Program-made: the position numbers and the translations under genes | From: JACTMJ01 sp039812845 | GTDB lineage: Bacteria; Acidobacteriota; Terriglobia; Bryobacterales; Bryobacteraceae | Direction of reading: 5' to 3' | Length of the DNA: 64,000 nucleotides | Assembly (NCBI GenBank): GCA_039812845.1 | Contig: JBDIBK010000003.1 | Coordinates: forward strand, 1 to 64,000 | In this document: piece by piece, positions 24,414 through 32,695 of the stretch | Numbering within the stretch: the first letter of the stretch is position 1 | How the letters are laid out: every line of letters starts with the position of its first letter | The notes under the pieces: generated by a model | Database searches by the model: none | What the model was told of the DNA's origin: nothing | What the model saw: only the letters and a program-made list of their open reading frames with translations

Positions 24414-26147
24414 ATGAAGAAGCTGGCAATCATCCTCCTGGCCGCGGCATCCCTGCCGCTTTGCGCGCAGCCGGCGTTCGAGCGAATTGACGCCCATGTG
24501 CATCTCGCTCCGCCGCCACCGGTATTCATTGAAATGCTGGATCGGGCGAAGATACGGCTGCTCAATGTGACGCTCGTCGACCCCACCGCCCCCGGCTTTG
24601 ACAAGCCGGAGCCGCAGAGCACCTGGGCGGCGGGAATCGCCAAGGCAAGCGGCGGCCGCATCGGCTGGATCGCCCCGCTCGACCCCTCGGGTTTCGAATC
24701 CCCGGGATTCGCGCGCCAGGAAACGGAGAGGCTGAGCGGGGACTTTGCACGCGGCGCTCTCGCGGTGAAGATCTACAAGTCCGTCGGTCTGCACATCCGC
24801 GACAGCTCGGGAAAGTATCTGATGCCGGATGATGCCACGCTCAGCCCGGTGTTTGCCTTCCTCGCGAGGAATGGAAAACCGCTGCTGGCGCACTTGGGCG
24901 AGCCACGTTCAAGCTGGATGCCTCTCGATCCGGCGGACCCGCACTATCGCTATTACAAAGAGAACCCAGAATGGCACATGCACCGGCACCCGGAGGCGCC
25001 TTCGTGGGAGGCAATCATCGCCGCCCGGGACCGCATGCTGGGGGCTCATCCAAACCTCAAGGTGATTGGCGCGCACCTCGGCAGCATGGAGCACGATGTG
25101 GATGAAGTGGCACGCCGCCTCGACAAGTACCCGAATTTCGCGGTCGATACCGCGGCGCGGGTGCCGAACCTCATGCGCCAGCCGCGCGAAAAGGTGCGCA
25201 CCTTTCTGATTCGCTATCAGGACCGCGTGATCTGGGCGACGGACTCGCTGGAACTGAACTGGAGCAACCCGGCGGAGGCAGCCGCGCGCTGGGAGGCCGC
25301 CTACGAACGCGACTGGAAGTATTTCGCGACGAACGAGACCATTCAGGAAGGAGCAGGCGCTGTGCAAGGATTGGCGCTGCCGGATGCGGTCTTACGAAAA
25401 CTCTTTCGAGAGAATGCGCTTCGCTGGATACCCGGATTAGACGCGGCACTCACGCCGCGCCCAGATCTCTCGGCAGAGGCCCCGCTTCCCACGGCGGACG
25501 CCGTGCTCGAGCGCTACCTCGCTGCGATGGGCGGCAAAGAGGCCCTGCTGAAGATCGAATCCCGCGCATTCTCCGGAACGATCTCGGTTTCCACCTACGG
25601 AGTTCGAGGGGGGTATCAGGAGTTCGCGAAGGCACCCAATCAATATCAGAGAATCTTTCGCTTCCCCGGATACGGCGTGTTTGAGCGCGGTTACGACGGC
25701 AAGCGAGGCTGGGAAGAGAGCCCAGAATACGGGGTGGAATCTCTTTCGGGCGAGCGTCTCTCGCAGGTGCGGCGCCAGGCCGTGTTCCATTTCCCGCTGG
25801 CAATTCGGTCCATCTACCGACACATCACGGTAACCCGCCTCGACCGCATCGACGGCCAGCCGGCGTTGCGTCTCCAGGCGGTGACGCCGAACGGCGAGGA
25901 CGATACGCTCTGGTTCGGCACGGAACATGGCCTTCTGCTCGGCATCGAATCCACGGAGACGTTTGCCAACGGGGTAAAACAGCGGGTGCGAACGCTGTTT
26001 GAAGACTACAGGCCGGTGGATGGCATTCCGGTGGCCCACCGCGTGCGCTACGAGAGCCCCCGGATGATCTGGGTTCTGATGAGGCAGGTGGTGCAGAACC
26101 AGGGCCTTGCGGACATGCGCTTTCAGCCGCCGAACGATGGGCACTGA
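24414..26147 (+). CDS. Exported amidohydrolase with an extra C-terminal domain
   Basis: The start is at 24414 (GAGGTAGCC upstream, signal peptide MKKLAIILLAAASLPLCAQ), giving 577 residues. The first 340 residues form an Amidohydrolase_2 metal-dependent TIM barrel: IDAHVHLAP for the HxH pair, LLAHLGEP, VIGAHLGSMEHDVDEV, and WATDSLEL with the catalytic Asp. Residues about 355-577 are a beta-rich module (AMGGKEALLKIESRAF, GERLSQVRRQ, LFEDYRPVDGIPVAHRV) resembling LolA-like or zinc-protease-associated sheet domains seen in Acidobacteria. The fusion may bind a lipid or substrate moiety. Function is inferred from domains only. Confidence 0.82.
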   Translation: MKKLAIILLAAASLPLCAQPAFERIDAHVHLAPPPPVFIEMLDRAKIRLLNVTLVDPTAPGFDKPEPQSTWAAGIAKASGGRIGWIAPLDPSGFESPGFARQETERLSGDFARGALAVKIYKSVGLHIRDSSGKYLMPDDATLSPVFAFLARNGKPLLAHLGEPRSSWMPLDPADPHYRYYKENPEWHMHRHPEAPSWEAIIAARDRMLGAHPNLKVIGAHLGSMEHDVDEVARRLDKYPNFAVDTAARVPNLMRQPREKVRTFLIRYQDRVIWATDSLELNWSNPAEAAARWEAAYERDWKYFATNETIQEGAGAVQGLALPDAVLRKLFRENALRWIPGLDAALTPRPDLSAEAPLPTADAVLERYLAAMGGKEALLKIESRAFSGTISVSTYGVRGGYQEFAKAPNQYQRIFRFPGYGVFERGYDGKRGWEESPEYGVESLSGERLSQVRRQAVFHFPLAIRSIYRHITVTRLDRIDGQPALRLQAVTPNGEDDTLWFGTEHGLLLGIESTETFANGVKQRVRTLFEDYRPVDGIPVAHRVRYESPRMIWVLMRQVVQNQGLADMRFQPPNDGH

Positions 26148-26149
26148 AC

Positions 26150-28048
26150 ATGGTCCCCGACCTCCTTTCGCCGAGCGGCAAACAGCGGAAGCGCGTGAGG
26201 CGCGCGAAGCGGTTTCTGCGTTGGGCGGGGGCGCCGCTGCTCATTCTGGCCGTATTGGTGGCGGGCTTCCGTTACCTCTTTCCGCGGGAAGCGCGGCAAT
26301 GGGCCGATGCGTCCGCGGCGCAGTTGCTTGTTCGCGCCGTGGCGCTGCGCGCGGGAACCGGGTGGGCGGGCGAGGGAGTTCGGCTGCGGGAAACCGTCCT
26401 CGTGCCGATGCGCGATGGGGTGAATCTTGCCACCGATTTCTACCTGCCGAACTCTCAAGGGCCCTGGCCAGCGATCCTCATTCGCACGCCCTACTCGCGG
26501 CGAGAAGGAAACATCGTCGGCGAGTTCTTCTGCCGATACGGGTATGCCGTTGCCGTGCAGGATACCCGGGGACGATTCGATTCGGAAGGCGAGTTCTATC
26601 CCTTTCGTGCGGAACGGGAAGATGGCGAGGATTTCGCCCAATGGACACGCCGTCAGCCCTGGTGCAACGGGAAGCTTGGGGGATTCGGCCCATCGTACCT
26701 CGGCTATACCCAGTGGGCGGCCTCCAGGCCCGGAGCGCTCGATTCCATCGCGCCCACCTTCATCGCATCCGATCTCTACCACGGCATCTACAAAGGCGGC
26801 GTGTTCGGGTTGCTCACCTATCTGCACTGGAGCCTCACCAGCTATGGCCGCGAAGGCGACTGGAATGGCGCAAGGAACATCCAGCGCGGCTACTCCCACT
26901 TCCCTTTGATCGAAAGCGATGACGTTTCCTTGCGGGACATCGGGTTCTACAACGACTGGGTGAAGCATCCCCGCCCCGAATCGTATTGGCGTGAGAGGAA
27001 CGCCACCGGCGGGATGGAAGATCTTGCCGCCCCCGCCTTCCTGGTCGCCGGGTGGTACGACTTCATGCTCGACGGCGAGATGCGCGATTTCGAGTGGATT
27101 CGCAAGCATGCCACCAGTCACGTCAAGCGCAACAGCAAAATGCTGATCGGCCCTTGGAGCCATGGCTTCTTTAACGCCAATCTCAAGAACTACGGCATCC
27201 GGAAGCGCTGGCTGGAGGAGATCCCCTTTGACTACGTCAAGGAAACGAAAGACTGGCTGGACTTCACGCTCAAGGGTCTCGACAACGGATGGGCCGCGCG
27301 TCCGGCGGTGAAGGCTTACGTCCTCGGGGAGAATGCGTGGAGGTACGAAGAGGAGTGGCCCCCGAGCGCGGCCAGAGATCAAAGCTACTATCTGCACTCC
27401 GGCGGGAATGCCCGGACTCTCTATGGCGATGGCGCTCTGCGCCTCGAAATGCCTCCCAACGCCCAGCCAGAAGACTCGTTTGTATTCGACCCGCGCCGTC
27501 CCGTTCCAACACGAGGCGGAAGCCATGGAGACGCCTGGCATGTGGGCCCAGCCGACCAGCGAGAGATCGAAGCGCGCCCGGATGTGTTGGTCTATTCAAC
27601 GGAAGTCCTCAAAGAATCCGTGCTCGCGATGGGCCAGGTGCGCGTGCAACTGTACGCCGCCTCTACCGCGCCCGACACGGACTTCACGGCCAAGCTCGTG
27701 GACGTCTTCCCGGACGGGCGCGCGCTGATCGTGAGCGAAGGCATCCTGCGCGCGCGTTATCGCGAAGGACTGGATAGAGAAGTGCTCATGCAACCGGGAA
27801 CGGTCTACTCGCTCCCAATCGAGGTGGGCCAGGTGGCGGTGCGCTTTCACGCGGGGCACCGCATCCGGCTGGAGATCAGTTCCTCAAACGCCCCGCGCTA
27901 TGACGTGAACCCGAACACCGGCCGCGAGATCGCCACGGAGCGAAATCCCGTCCCCGCCACCCAGCGAATCCGGCACGATGCGGAGCACCGTTCGGCGCTG
28001 ATTCTTCCGGTGATCGCCGAGGAGGCACCGGGCGTGAAGGAAGATTGA
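26150..28048 (+). CDS. Membrane-anchored CocE/NonD-family hydrolase
   Basis: The 632-residue protein has one N-terminal membrane segment (about 27-45, APLLILAVLVAGFRYLF). An alpha/beta-hydrolase domain (about 80-390) follows, with VPMRDGVNLATDFYLP, DTRGRFDSEGEFYPF and the nucleophile motif GPSYLGYTQW (Ser near 179). The C-terminal jelly-roll X-Pro dipeptidyl-peptidase-like domain spans about 420-630. The family hydrolyses esters, acylated antibiotics or X-Pro peptides. Here it probably removes acyl or peptidyl groups from the imported compound. It starts two bases after the amidohydrolase stop, so the genes are coupled. Confidence 0.87.
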   Translation: MVPDLLSPSGKQRKRVRRAKRFLRWAGAPLLILAVLVAGFRYLFPREARQWADASAAQLLVRAVALRAGTGWAGEGVRLRETVLVPMRDGVNLATDFYLPNSQGPWPAILIRTPYSRREGNIVGEFFCRYGYAVAVQDTRGRFDSEGEFYPFRAEREDGEDFAQWTRRQPWCNGKLGGFGPSYLGYTQWAASRPGALDSIAPTFIASDLYHGIYKGGVFGLLTYLHWSLTSYGREGDWNGARNIQRGYSHFPLIESDDVSLRDIGFYNDWVKHPRPESYWRERNATGGMEDLAAPAFLVAGWYDFMLDGEMRDFEWIRKHATSHVKRNSKMLIGPWSHGFFNANLKNYGIRKRWLEEIPFDYVKETKDWLDFTLKGLDNGWAARPAVKAYVLGENAWRYEEEWPPSAARDQSYYLHSGGNARTLYGDGALRLEMPPNAQPEDSFVFDPRRPVPTRGGSHGDAWHVGPADQREIEARPDVLVYSTEVLKESVLAMGQVRVQLYAASTAPDTDFTAKLVDVFPDGRALIVSEGILRARYREGLDREVLMQPGTVYSLPIEVGQVAVRFHAGHRIRLEISSSNAPRYDVNPNTGREIATERNPVPATQRIRHDAEHRSALILPVIAEEAPGVKED

Positions 28049-28092
28049 ACCGCCGGTACGGAGGCAAGGCGCCGGACGACCGCGTTTCCATC

Positions 28093-28113
28093 CAATGCCG
28101 CCTTCGGGCATTG
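28093..28113 (+). other. Hairpin between the CocE-type hydrolase and the permease
   Basis: CAATGCC (28093-28099) and GGCATTG (28107-28113) form a 7-bp stem with a 7-base loop, 45 bases after the hydrolase stop. No T tract follows, so it may be an mRNA stability or partial termination element within the operon. Confidence 0.35.
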
Positions 28114-28229
28114 CCGAGACTGCGATATGCTGGACGTTGCCCGAAACGCGGTCCGGCTGTAATGCCGCCACCGGTGTGTGTAAAATCCCCTTTTCCATAA
28201 CTCCCAAGCACAGCTTCGAACGACGCACT

Positions 28230-29681
28230 ATGTCAGCCATCGATACCACGACTTCCGACGTTCCCGCGGCGAGCAAAGGCGGCATGTTTACGCTCGCGGA
28301 CGGGCGCAATCTCCTCTTCACCTTCATTCTGTTGAGTTCGCTCTTTCTGCTCTGGGGCTTCTGCAACGGGATGATCGACGTGATGGACAAGCACTTCCAG
28401 GACGAGTTGCACCTCAGCAAGGCGCAATCGGCCTGGGTGCAGTTCGCGCACTATCTGGGCTACTTCCTGATGGCGATCCCCGCCGGATGGCTCGCGGCCA
28501 AGCTGGGCTACAAGGGCGGCATCATCGTCGGGCTGCTGATTGTCGCGCTGGGGGGAGTCTGGTTCATCCCGGCGACGGAAGTGAGCATGATGGCCAAGCA
28601 GGGCGCGGTTTCGAACAACCTGGCGTTCGCGGCCTTCCTGGCCGGAGTCTGTTTGATCGCCACCGGCCTCACTTTTCTCGAAACGGTGGCCAACCCGTAC
28701 GCGACGGTGCTCGGAGACCGGAAGTACGCCGCCACGCGCATCAACCTCGCGCAATCCTGCAACGGCGTCGGGTGGATCTTCGGGCCCATTGTCGGCAGCA
28801 TGTTCTTCTATTCCACCGATGCCGCTGGCAACAGCACCGGGGCGGAAAACCTCTACATCCCCTACGTGAGCGTCGCCGTGGTGGTGGCGATTCTGGCGGT
28901 CATCTTTTACTTCGCCTCGATTCCGGACCTCAAGCCCGCGGAGGACTATGCGCCCGTGGATGACGCGGAAGAAAAGCACCATTCCGTGTGGAAGCACCCA
29001 CACTTTTCTCTCTCCGTGCTGGCGCAGTTTTTGTATGTCGCCGCGCAGGCCGGTATCTTCAGCTTCTTCATCAACTACATCACGGAGGAATTGCCCGCGA
29101 TTCCCGCAGCCTGGCGGAACGGCTTCGACAGCTTTGCATCCAATGCCGGGATCCTCAGTTCCTGGCTCTCCGGCTGGTTTGAGACCGTGAACGGGGCTGT
29201 TGCCTTTACGGACAAGGGCGCTTCGAATCTGGCTTCCCTCGGTTTCGTTCTGTTTCTGCTCGGCCGCTTCTCCGGCTCTCTGCTGCTGAAGCGCTTTCAG
29301 GCACATTCCGTGCTCGGCCTCTACGGCTTCCTGTGCGCTCTCGCTTCGCTGCTCGTTTTCCTGAAGCTTGGCTGGGCCTCCGCCGTTTGCGTGCTGCTCA
29401 CCTTCTTCTTCATGTCGATCATGTTCCCCACCATTTTCGCGCTGGGTATCTACGGCTTGGGTGGCAGAGCGAAACGCGCCTCCGCTTTCCTCGTGATGGC
29501 GGTCTCGGGCGGCGCGGTGGTGCCGAAGATCATGGGCGCGATCGCGGATCACTACGATATGTCCCGCGGCTTCATCGTTCCGGCGCTTTGTTTTGCGGTG
29601 GTAGGCCTCTATGGCCTCTATTGGCGGAAGCTGAGCCATGCGCCCGCGGTGGCCCATATTCAGACCAGCGGAGGCCACTGA
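28230..29681 (+). CDS. FucP-type sugar permease (MFS)
   Basis: Beginning at the ATG at 28230 the protein has 483 residues and about 12 transmembrane helices. The first helix motif FLLWGFCNGMIDVMDKHF and LETVANPYATVLGDRKYAATRINLAQSCNGVG are typical of the fucose/galactose/glucose:H+ symporter branch. The C-terminal half has IMFPTIFALGIYGLGGRAKRAS. The protein would bring monosaccharides released by the locus across the inner membrane by proton symport. The specific sugar cannot be read from sequence. It follows the hydrolase by 181 bases. Confidence 0.88.
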   Translation: MSAIDTTTSDVPAASKGGMFTLADGRNLLFTFILLSSLFLLWGFCNGMIDVMDKHFQDELHLSKAQSAWVQFAHYLGYFLMAIPAGWLAAKLGYKGGIIVGLLIVALGGVWFIPATEVSMMAKQGAVSNNLAFAAFLAGVCLIATGLTFLETVANPYATVLGDRKYAATRINLAQSCNGVGWIFGPIVGSMFFYSTDAAGNSTGAENLYIPYVSVAVVVAILAVIFYFASIPDLKPAEDYAPVDDAEEKHHSVWKHPHFSLSVLAQFLYVAAQAGIFSFFINYITEELPAIPAAWRNGFDSFASNAGILSSWLSGWFETVNGAVAFTDKGASNLASLGFVLFLLGRFSGSLLLKRFQAHSVLGLYGFLCALASLLVFLKLGWASAVCVLLTFFFMSIMFPTIFALGIYGLGGRAKRASAFLVMAVSGGAVVPKIMGAIADHYDMSRGFIVPALCFAVVGLYGLYWRKLSHAPAVAHIQTSGGH

Positions 29682-29752
29682 CGCAGGGCTGGAATACGAT
29701 AAGCTCTTGGCGGCGGAACAGGCTTTCCCTGCCCGTCCTCTGGAGGTGTGAC

Positions 29753-31138
29753 TTGCGATTTCTCTCCCTGGCCGTGCTTGCGCTGTTCGCGCTGCCCCTC
29801 TCCGCGCAAACGGATACGGTCCTCATCAAGCCGAAGCCGATCGAGGATACGCTCCGGAATCCAGGCCGCGGAATTCAGACCTTCCAGCGCTTCGAAGGCC
29901 AGGCGCTGAACCCGCCCACCACGTGGTCCGAGGTGGGTCCGGAAGGCCCTCTGCCCTCAGCCGAAGGAGTGATCTTTCCGGAATCCACCGTCGCTTACGT
30001 GCGCTGGTTCTGGTCGCAGATCGAACCAAAGCCTGGCGTCTATGCCTGGGAGATTATCGACAGCGCACTCAGCGAGGCGAAACGCCACGGCCAGAAACTG
30101 GCCATTCGCATCATGCCTTATGATCCGAAATCGCCGCTGCCGGAGTGGTACCGCAATTCCAGCGCGCGGCGCGCCAACAAGCCCGGCGACAAGGACGGCG
30201 CCGTTTGGTCCCCGGATTCCGACGACGCCTATTACGTCACCCGCTGGTCCGCGCTGGTGCGCAAACTGGGCGAGCGCTACGACGGCCATCCGGACCTCGA
30301 CACCGTGGATATCTCCACCTTCGGCTATTGGGGCGAAGGCTGGGGTCCGTATCCCCCATCGAAGGAAGTGCAGCAAGCCCTCGTGGACTTGCACTTCGAG
30401 GTCTTCCGCAAGACCAAGCTGCTGATGAATTTTGACGTAGAGGAGATGCTCGAATACGGGACCGGCCGCGGCGCGGGCTGGCGCGCGGATTGCTGGGGAG
30501 ATTTCGGCCGCCCGAGCAAGCCCAACTTCGCGCACATGATCGACATGTACCCCCGCTATCTTGCTTCGGAGGGCGTGCGCGACGCGTGGATGCGTGGCCC
30601 GGTATCGCTCGAAGTCTGCGGCACCACCGCGAGTTGGAAGCGGCTGAACTACCCGCTGCAAAAGATCTTTGACGCAGCCATGCGCTGGCACGCCAGCACC
30701 GTCAATTTGAAGTCCGCGCCCATCCCGGAGGAATGGCGGCCGGCGTTCGAGGAATTCGAAAAACGCCTGGGGTACCGCTACTCGCTGCGGCGAGTGGAAT
30801 ACCCGCGCCGTACCGCAGCCGGCGTCCCCTTCCCGCTGAAAACACTGTGGCTGAATGAGGGAGTCGCGCCCGCCTATGACCGGTATCAGGTGCAACTGGA
30901 ACTGGCGTCCGGCCAGACCCGCGCGAAGGTGCCGCTGCCAATCGAACTCATCAAATGGGGGCCGGGCGATTGGGTGTATGAAGGCCCGGTGCTGCTGCCG
31001 GAGAACCTGCCCGCGGGCCGCTACAATCTTCGAATCGCCATTGTGGACCCTGCAACGGACCATCCGGCGATCCACCTTGCGAACGAGGGCCGGGAGAACG
31101 ACGGGTGGTACGGGATCGGCGTCATCGAACTGCAATGA
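29753..31138 (+). CDS. Exported GH-A-like TIM-barrel protein (DUF4832-type)
   Basis: The start is TTG at 29753 with GGAGGTG upstream, followed directly by a signal peptide (LRFLSLAVLALFALPLSAQ). The 461-residue product has an N-terminal LRNPGRGIQTFQRFE segment. VAYVRWFWSQIEPKPGVYAWEIID resembles the start of clan-A glycosidase barrels, and DTVDISTFGYWGEGWGPYP has acidic residues at a barrel strand end. A C-terminal beta domain with KTLWLNEGVAPAYD resembles DUF4832. It probably acts on the same glycan as the upstream GH172 protein. Catalysis is not proved. Confidence 0.7.
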   Translation: MRFLSLAVLALFALPLSAQTDTVLIKPKPIEDTLRNPGRGIQTFQRFEGQALNPPTTWSEVGPEGPLPSAEGVIFPESTVAYVRWFWSQIEPKPGVYAWEIIDSALSEAKRHGQKLAIRIMPYDPKSPLPEWYRNSSARRANKPGDKDGAVWSPDSDDAYYVTRWSALVRKLGERYDGHPDLDTVDISTFGYWGEGWGPYPPSKEVQQALVDLHFEVFRKTKLLMNFDVEEMLEYGTGRGAGWRADCWGDFGRPSKPNFAHMIDMYPRYLASEGVRDAWMRGPVSLEVCGTTASWKRLNYPLQKIFDAAMRWHASTVNLKSAPIPEEWRPAFEEFEKRLGYRYSLRRVEYPRRTAAGVPFPLKTLWLNEGVAPAYDRYQVQLELASGQTRAKVPLPIELIKWGPGDWVYEGPVLLPENLPAGRYNLRIAIVDPATDHPAIHLANEGRENDGWYGIGVIELQ

Positions 31139-31239
31139 ACGCGCTGGCGCGGGAGGGAAAGGCGCGCATTTCCAGCCTCGCCCGTTGTTGCGGATGCGCC
31201 ACCGTCATGCTAATTTGAAAAGGTTGGACACGCGTCTGT

Positions 31240-31316
31240 GGGGACGTAGTTCAGTTGGTTAGAACGCCTGCCTGTCACGCAGGAGGCCGCGGGTTCGAGC
31301 CCCGTCGTCCCCGCCA
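31240..31316 (+). tRNA. trnD(GUC): tRNA-Asp(GUC)
   Basis: The 77-nt gene folds normally: acceptor GGGGACG with CGTCCCC, D arm with AGTTGGTTAGA, anticodon stem CCTGC/GCAGG with GUC at 31274-31276, T loop GGTTCGAGCC, and encoded CCA at the end. It is not interrupted. Confidence 0.95.
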
Positions 31317-31501
31317 CCCTTTCCGGGATCTCTTCTCCGCATCCTCCCGCAATATCGTTGATTCGTTCGTCGGCTTTCATGGTCCCTCGCCTTCGGAGGC
31401 AGCGAAGGTTGCCGATCGCTTCATGCCCGTTGGGAGCGTTCAAATTTGATTGGGCGGCAGCGTTCCTGTACAGTTTGAATAGGTACAAGGAAGGTTTCAT
31501 C

Positions 31502-31780
31502 ATGCCCCGTGCCGCCATTGAAGACAACAAGCGGATGTCTCTCCGAATTCGGCCGGAGGAGAAGAGGCTTCTTTTGCGAGCCGCCACGCTCCGGAACACC
31601 GATCTGACGGACTTTATCCGTAAGCACAGCTTGGATGCCGCGAGAGCAATCATCCGCGAAGAGGAACGCGTCCGGTTGAGCGAGCGAGACAGCCTGCGCG
31701 TCCTGGAACTCCTCGAAAGCCCTCCCGCACCGAACGAGAAACTTCTTGCTGCGGCAAAGACGCGGCCTAAGCCTCAATGA
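31502..31780 (+). CDS. DUF1778/TacA-type antitoxin
   Basis: The 92-residue protein has a ribbon-helix-helix N-terminus (RMSLRIRPEEKRLLLRAATLRNTDLTDFIRKHSLDAA) and a C-terminal tail (VLELLESPPAPNEKLLAAA) like the region that wraps around GNAT toxins. AAGGAAGGTTTCATC precedes the ATG. The stop overlaps the start of the toxin gene by four bases (ATGA), the standard arrangement. It would neutralise the toxin and repress the operon. Confidence 0.87.
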   Translation: MPRAAIEDNKRMSLRIRPEEKRLLLRAATLRNTDLTDFIRKHSLDAARAIIREEERVRLSERDSLRVLELLESPPAPNEKLLAAAKTRPKPQ

Positions 31781-32304
31781 ACATTTCGGCATGGCATGAG
31801 GAGCCCATCGGCAGGCACCATCACCGGGACAGTTTCGACTGCGGCGAGGAGCCGCTGAACGAATTCTTGCGGAGGCATGCGCGCAAGAGCCATGAGGCGG
31901 GTGGAGCGAAGACATTCCTGGCGATTGGCGATGCCGGGGAGGAGAAGATCCTGGGCTACTACAGCCTCGCACCGGTTTCCTTCGAGTACGCGCGGACGCC
32001 GGGAATCATCAAGCGTGGCCTCACTCGGCACGATGTGCCTGGCTTCCGGTTGGCGCGCCTCGGCGTCGCCAAAGACTATCAAGGCCGGGGATTTGGAACA
32101 AAACTTCTGCTTCTTGCCGGCAAGCGGTGTCTTGCCGCGGCAAAAGAAGTCGGGGGCGTCATGATGATGATCGACGCCAAGAATGACCGTGCGGCGAAGT
32201 GGTACGCGGATCGCGGTGCCGTTCCTCTTCCCGATTCCCCATTGACCCTGATGCTGCACTTGGATACGGTCGCAACGGCTTTGTGGGCCGCGGGGCGGAT
32301 CTAA
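31777..32304 (+). CDS. GNAT acetyltransferase toxin (TacT/AtaT-like)
   Basis: The 175-residue GNAT protein has FDCGEEPLNEFLRRHARKSHEAGGAKTFLA, acetyl-CoA loop LARLGVAKDYQGRGFGTKLLL, and the catalytic-tyrosine segment AKWYADRGAVPL. Proteins of this group acetylate the amino group of aminoacyl-tRNA and stop translation. The pair with the upstream RHH antitoxin makes a complete module, located 185 bases after tRNA-Asp. Confidence 0.88.
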   Translation: MNISAWHEEPIGRHHHRDSFDCGEEPLNEFLRRHARKSHEAGGAKTFLAIGDAGEEKILGYYSLAPVSFEYARTPGIIKRGLTRHDVPGFRLARLGVAKDYQGRGFGTKLLLLAGKRCLAAAKEVGGVMMMIDAKNDRAAKWYADRGAVPLPDSPLTLMLHLDTVATALWAAGRI

Positions 32305-32695
32305 ATTTCGTTTCTGCTTTTCCTGCCGCAAAGTCTTTCTGGTTCGGTTTCCTTGGGGCAAATTGCGGATCGAGAAGCGCTTGTCCCCGACACCTTTGGG
32401 AGAAATACCGGACTATAGGGTGGCTTACGGATCAGCGCCAATAGACGGCGAGGAACGGCACCGCTTCATCTAGCCAAACTCGCAGCGGTCCGGTTTGAGC
32501 GCCAGCGGATTGCCTAGCCGAGCATCTCCATCGCTAGAAGCTTCCCCACTGGAAGCTCAAAATGCCGTCCGGCCCGGGAGTGCGTCACAATAGAAGAGAT
32601 GCGCGTCCTTGGGTTTCGGACAAGCTGCGGTGAAATTGCCGCCTTGGCCTTGCGGAATCCAGCGTTTGACGCCAGTACCCTGGAGGACTCATTGC
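32305..32695 (+). other. Intergenic stretch upstream of enolase
   Basis: Nearly 400 bases without a credible gene. It must contain the enolase promoter, but no convincing -35/-10 pair could be fixed. CACAATAGA near 32587 is a possible -10 region. Confidence 0.3.
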
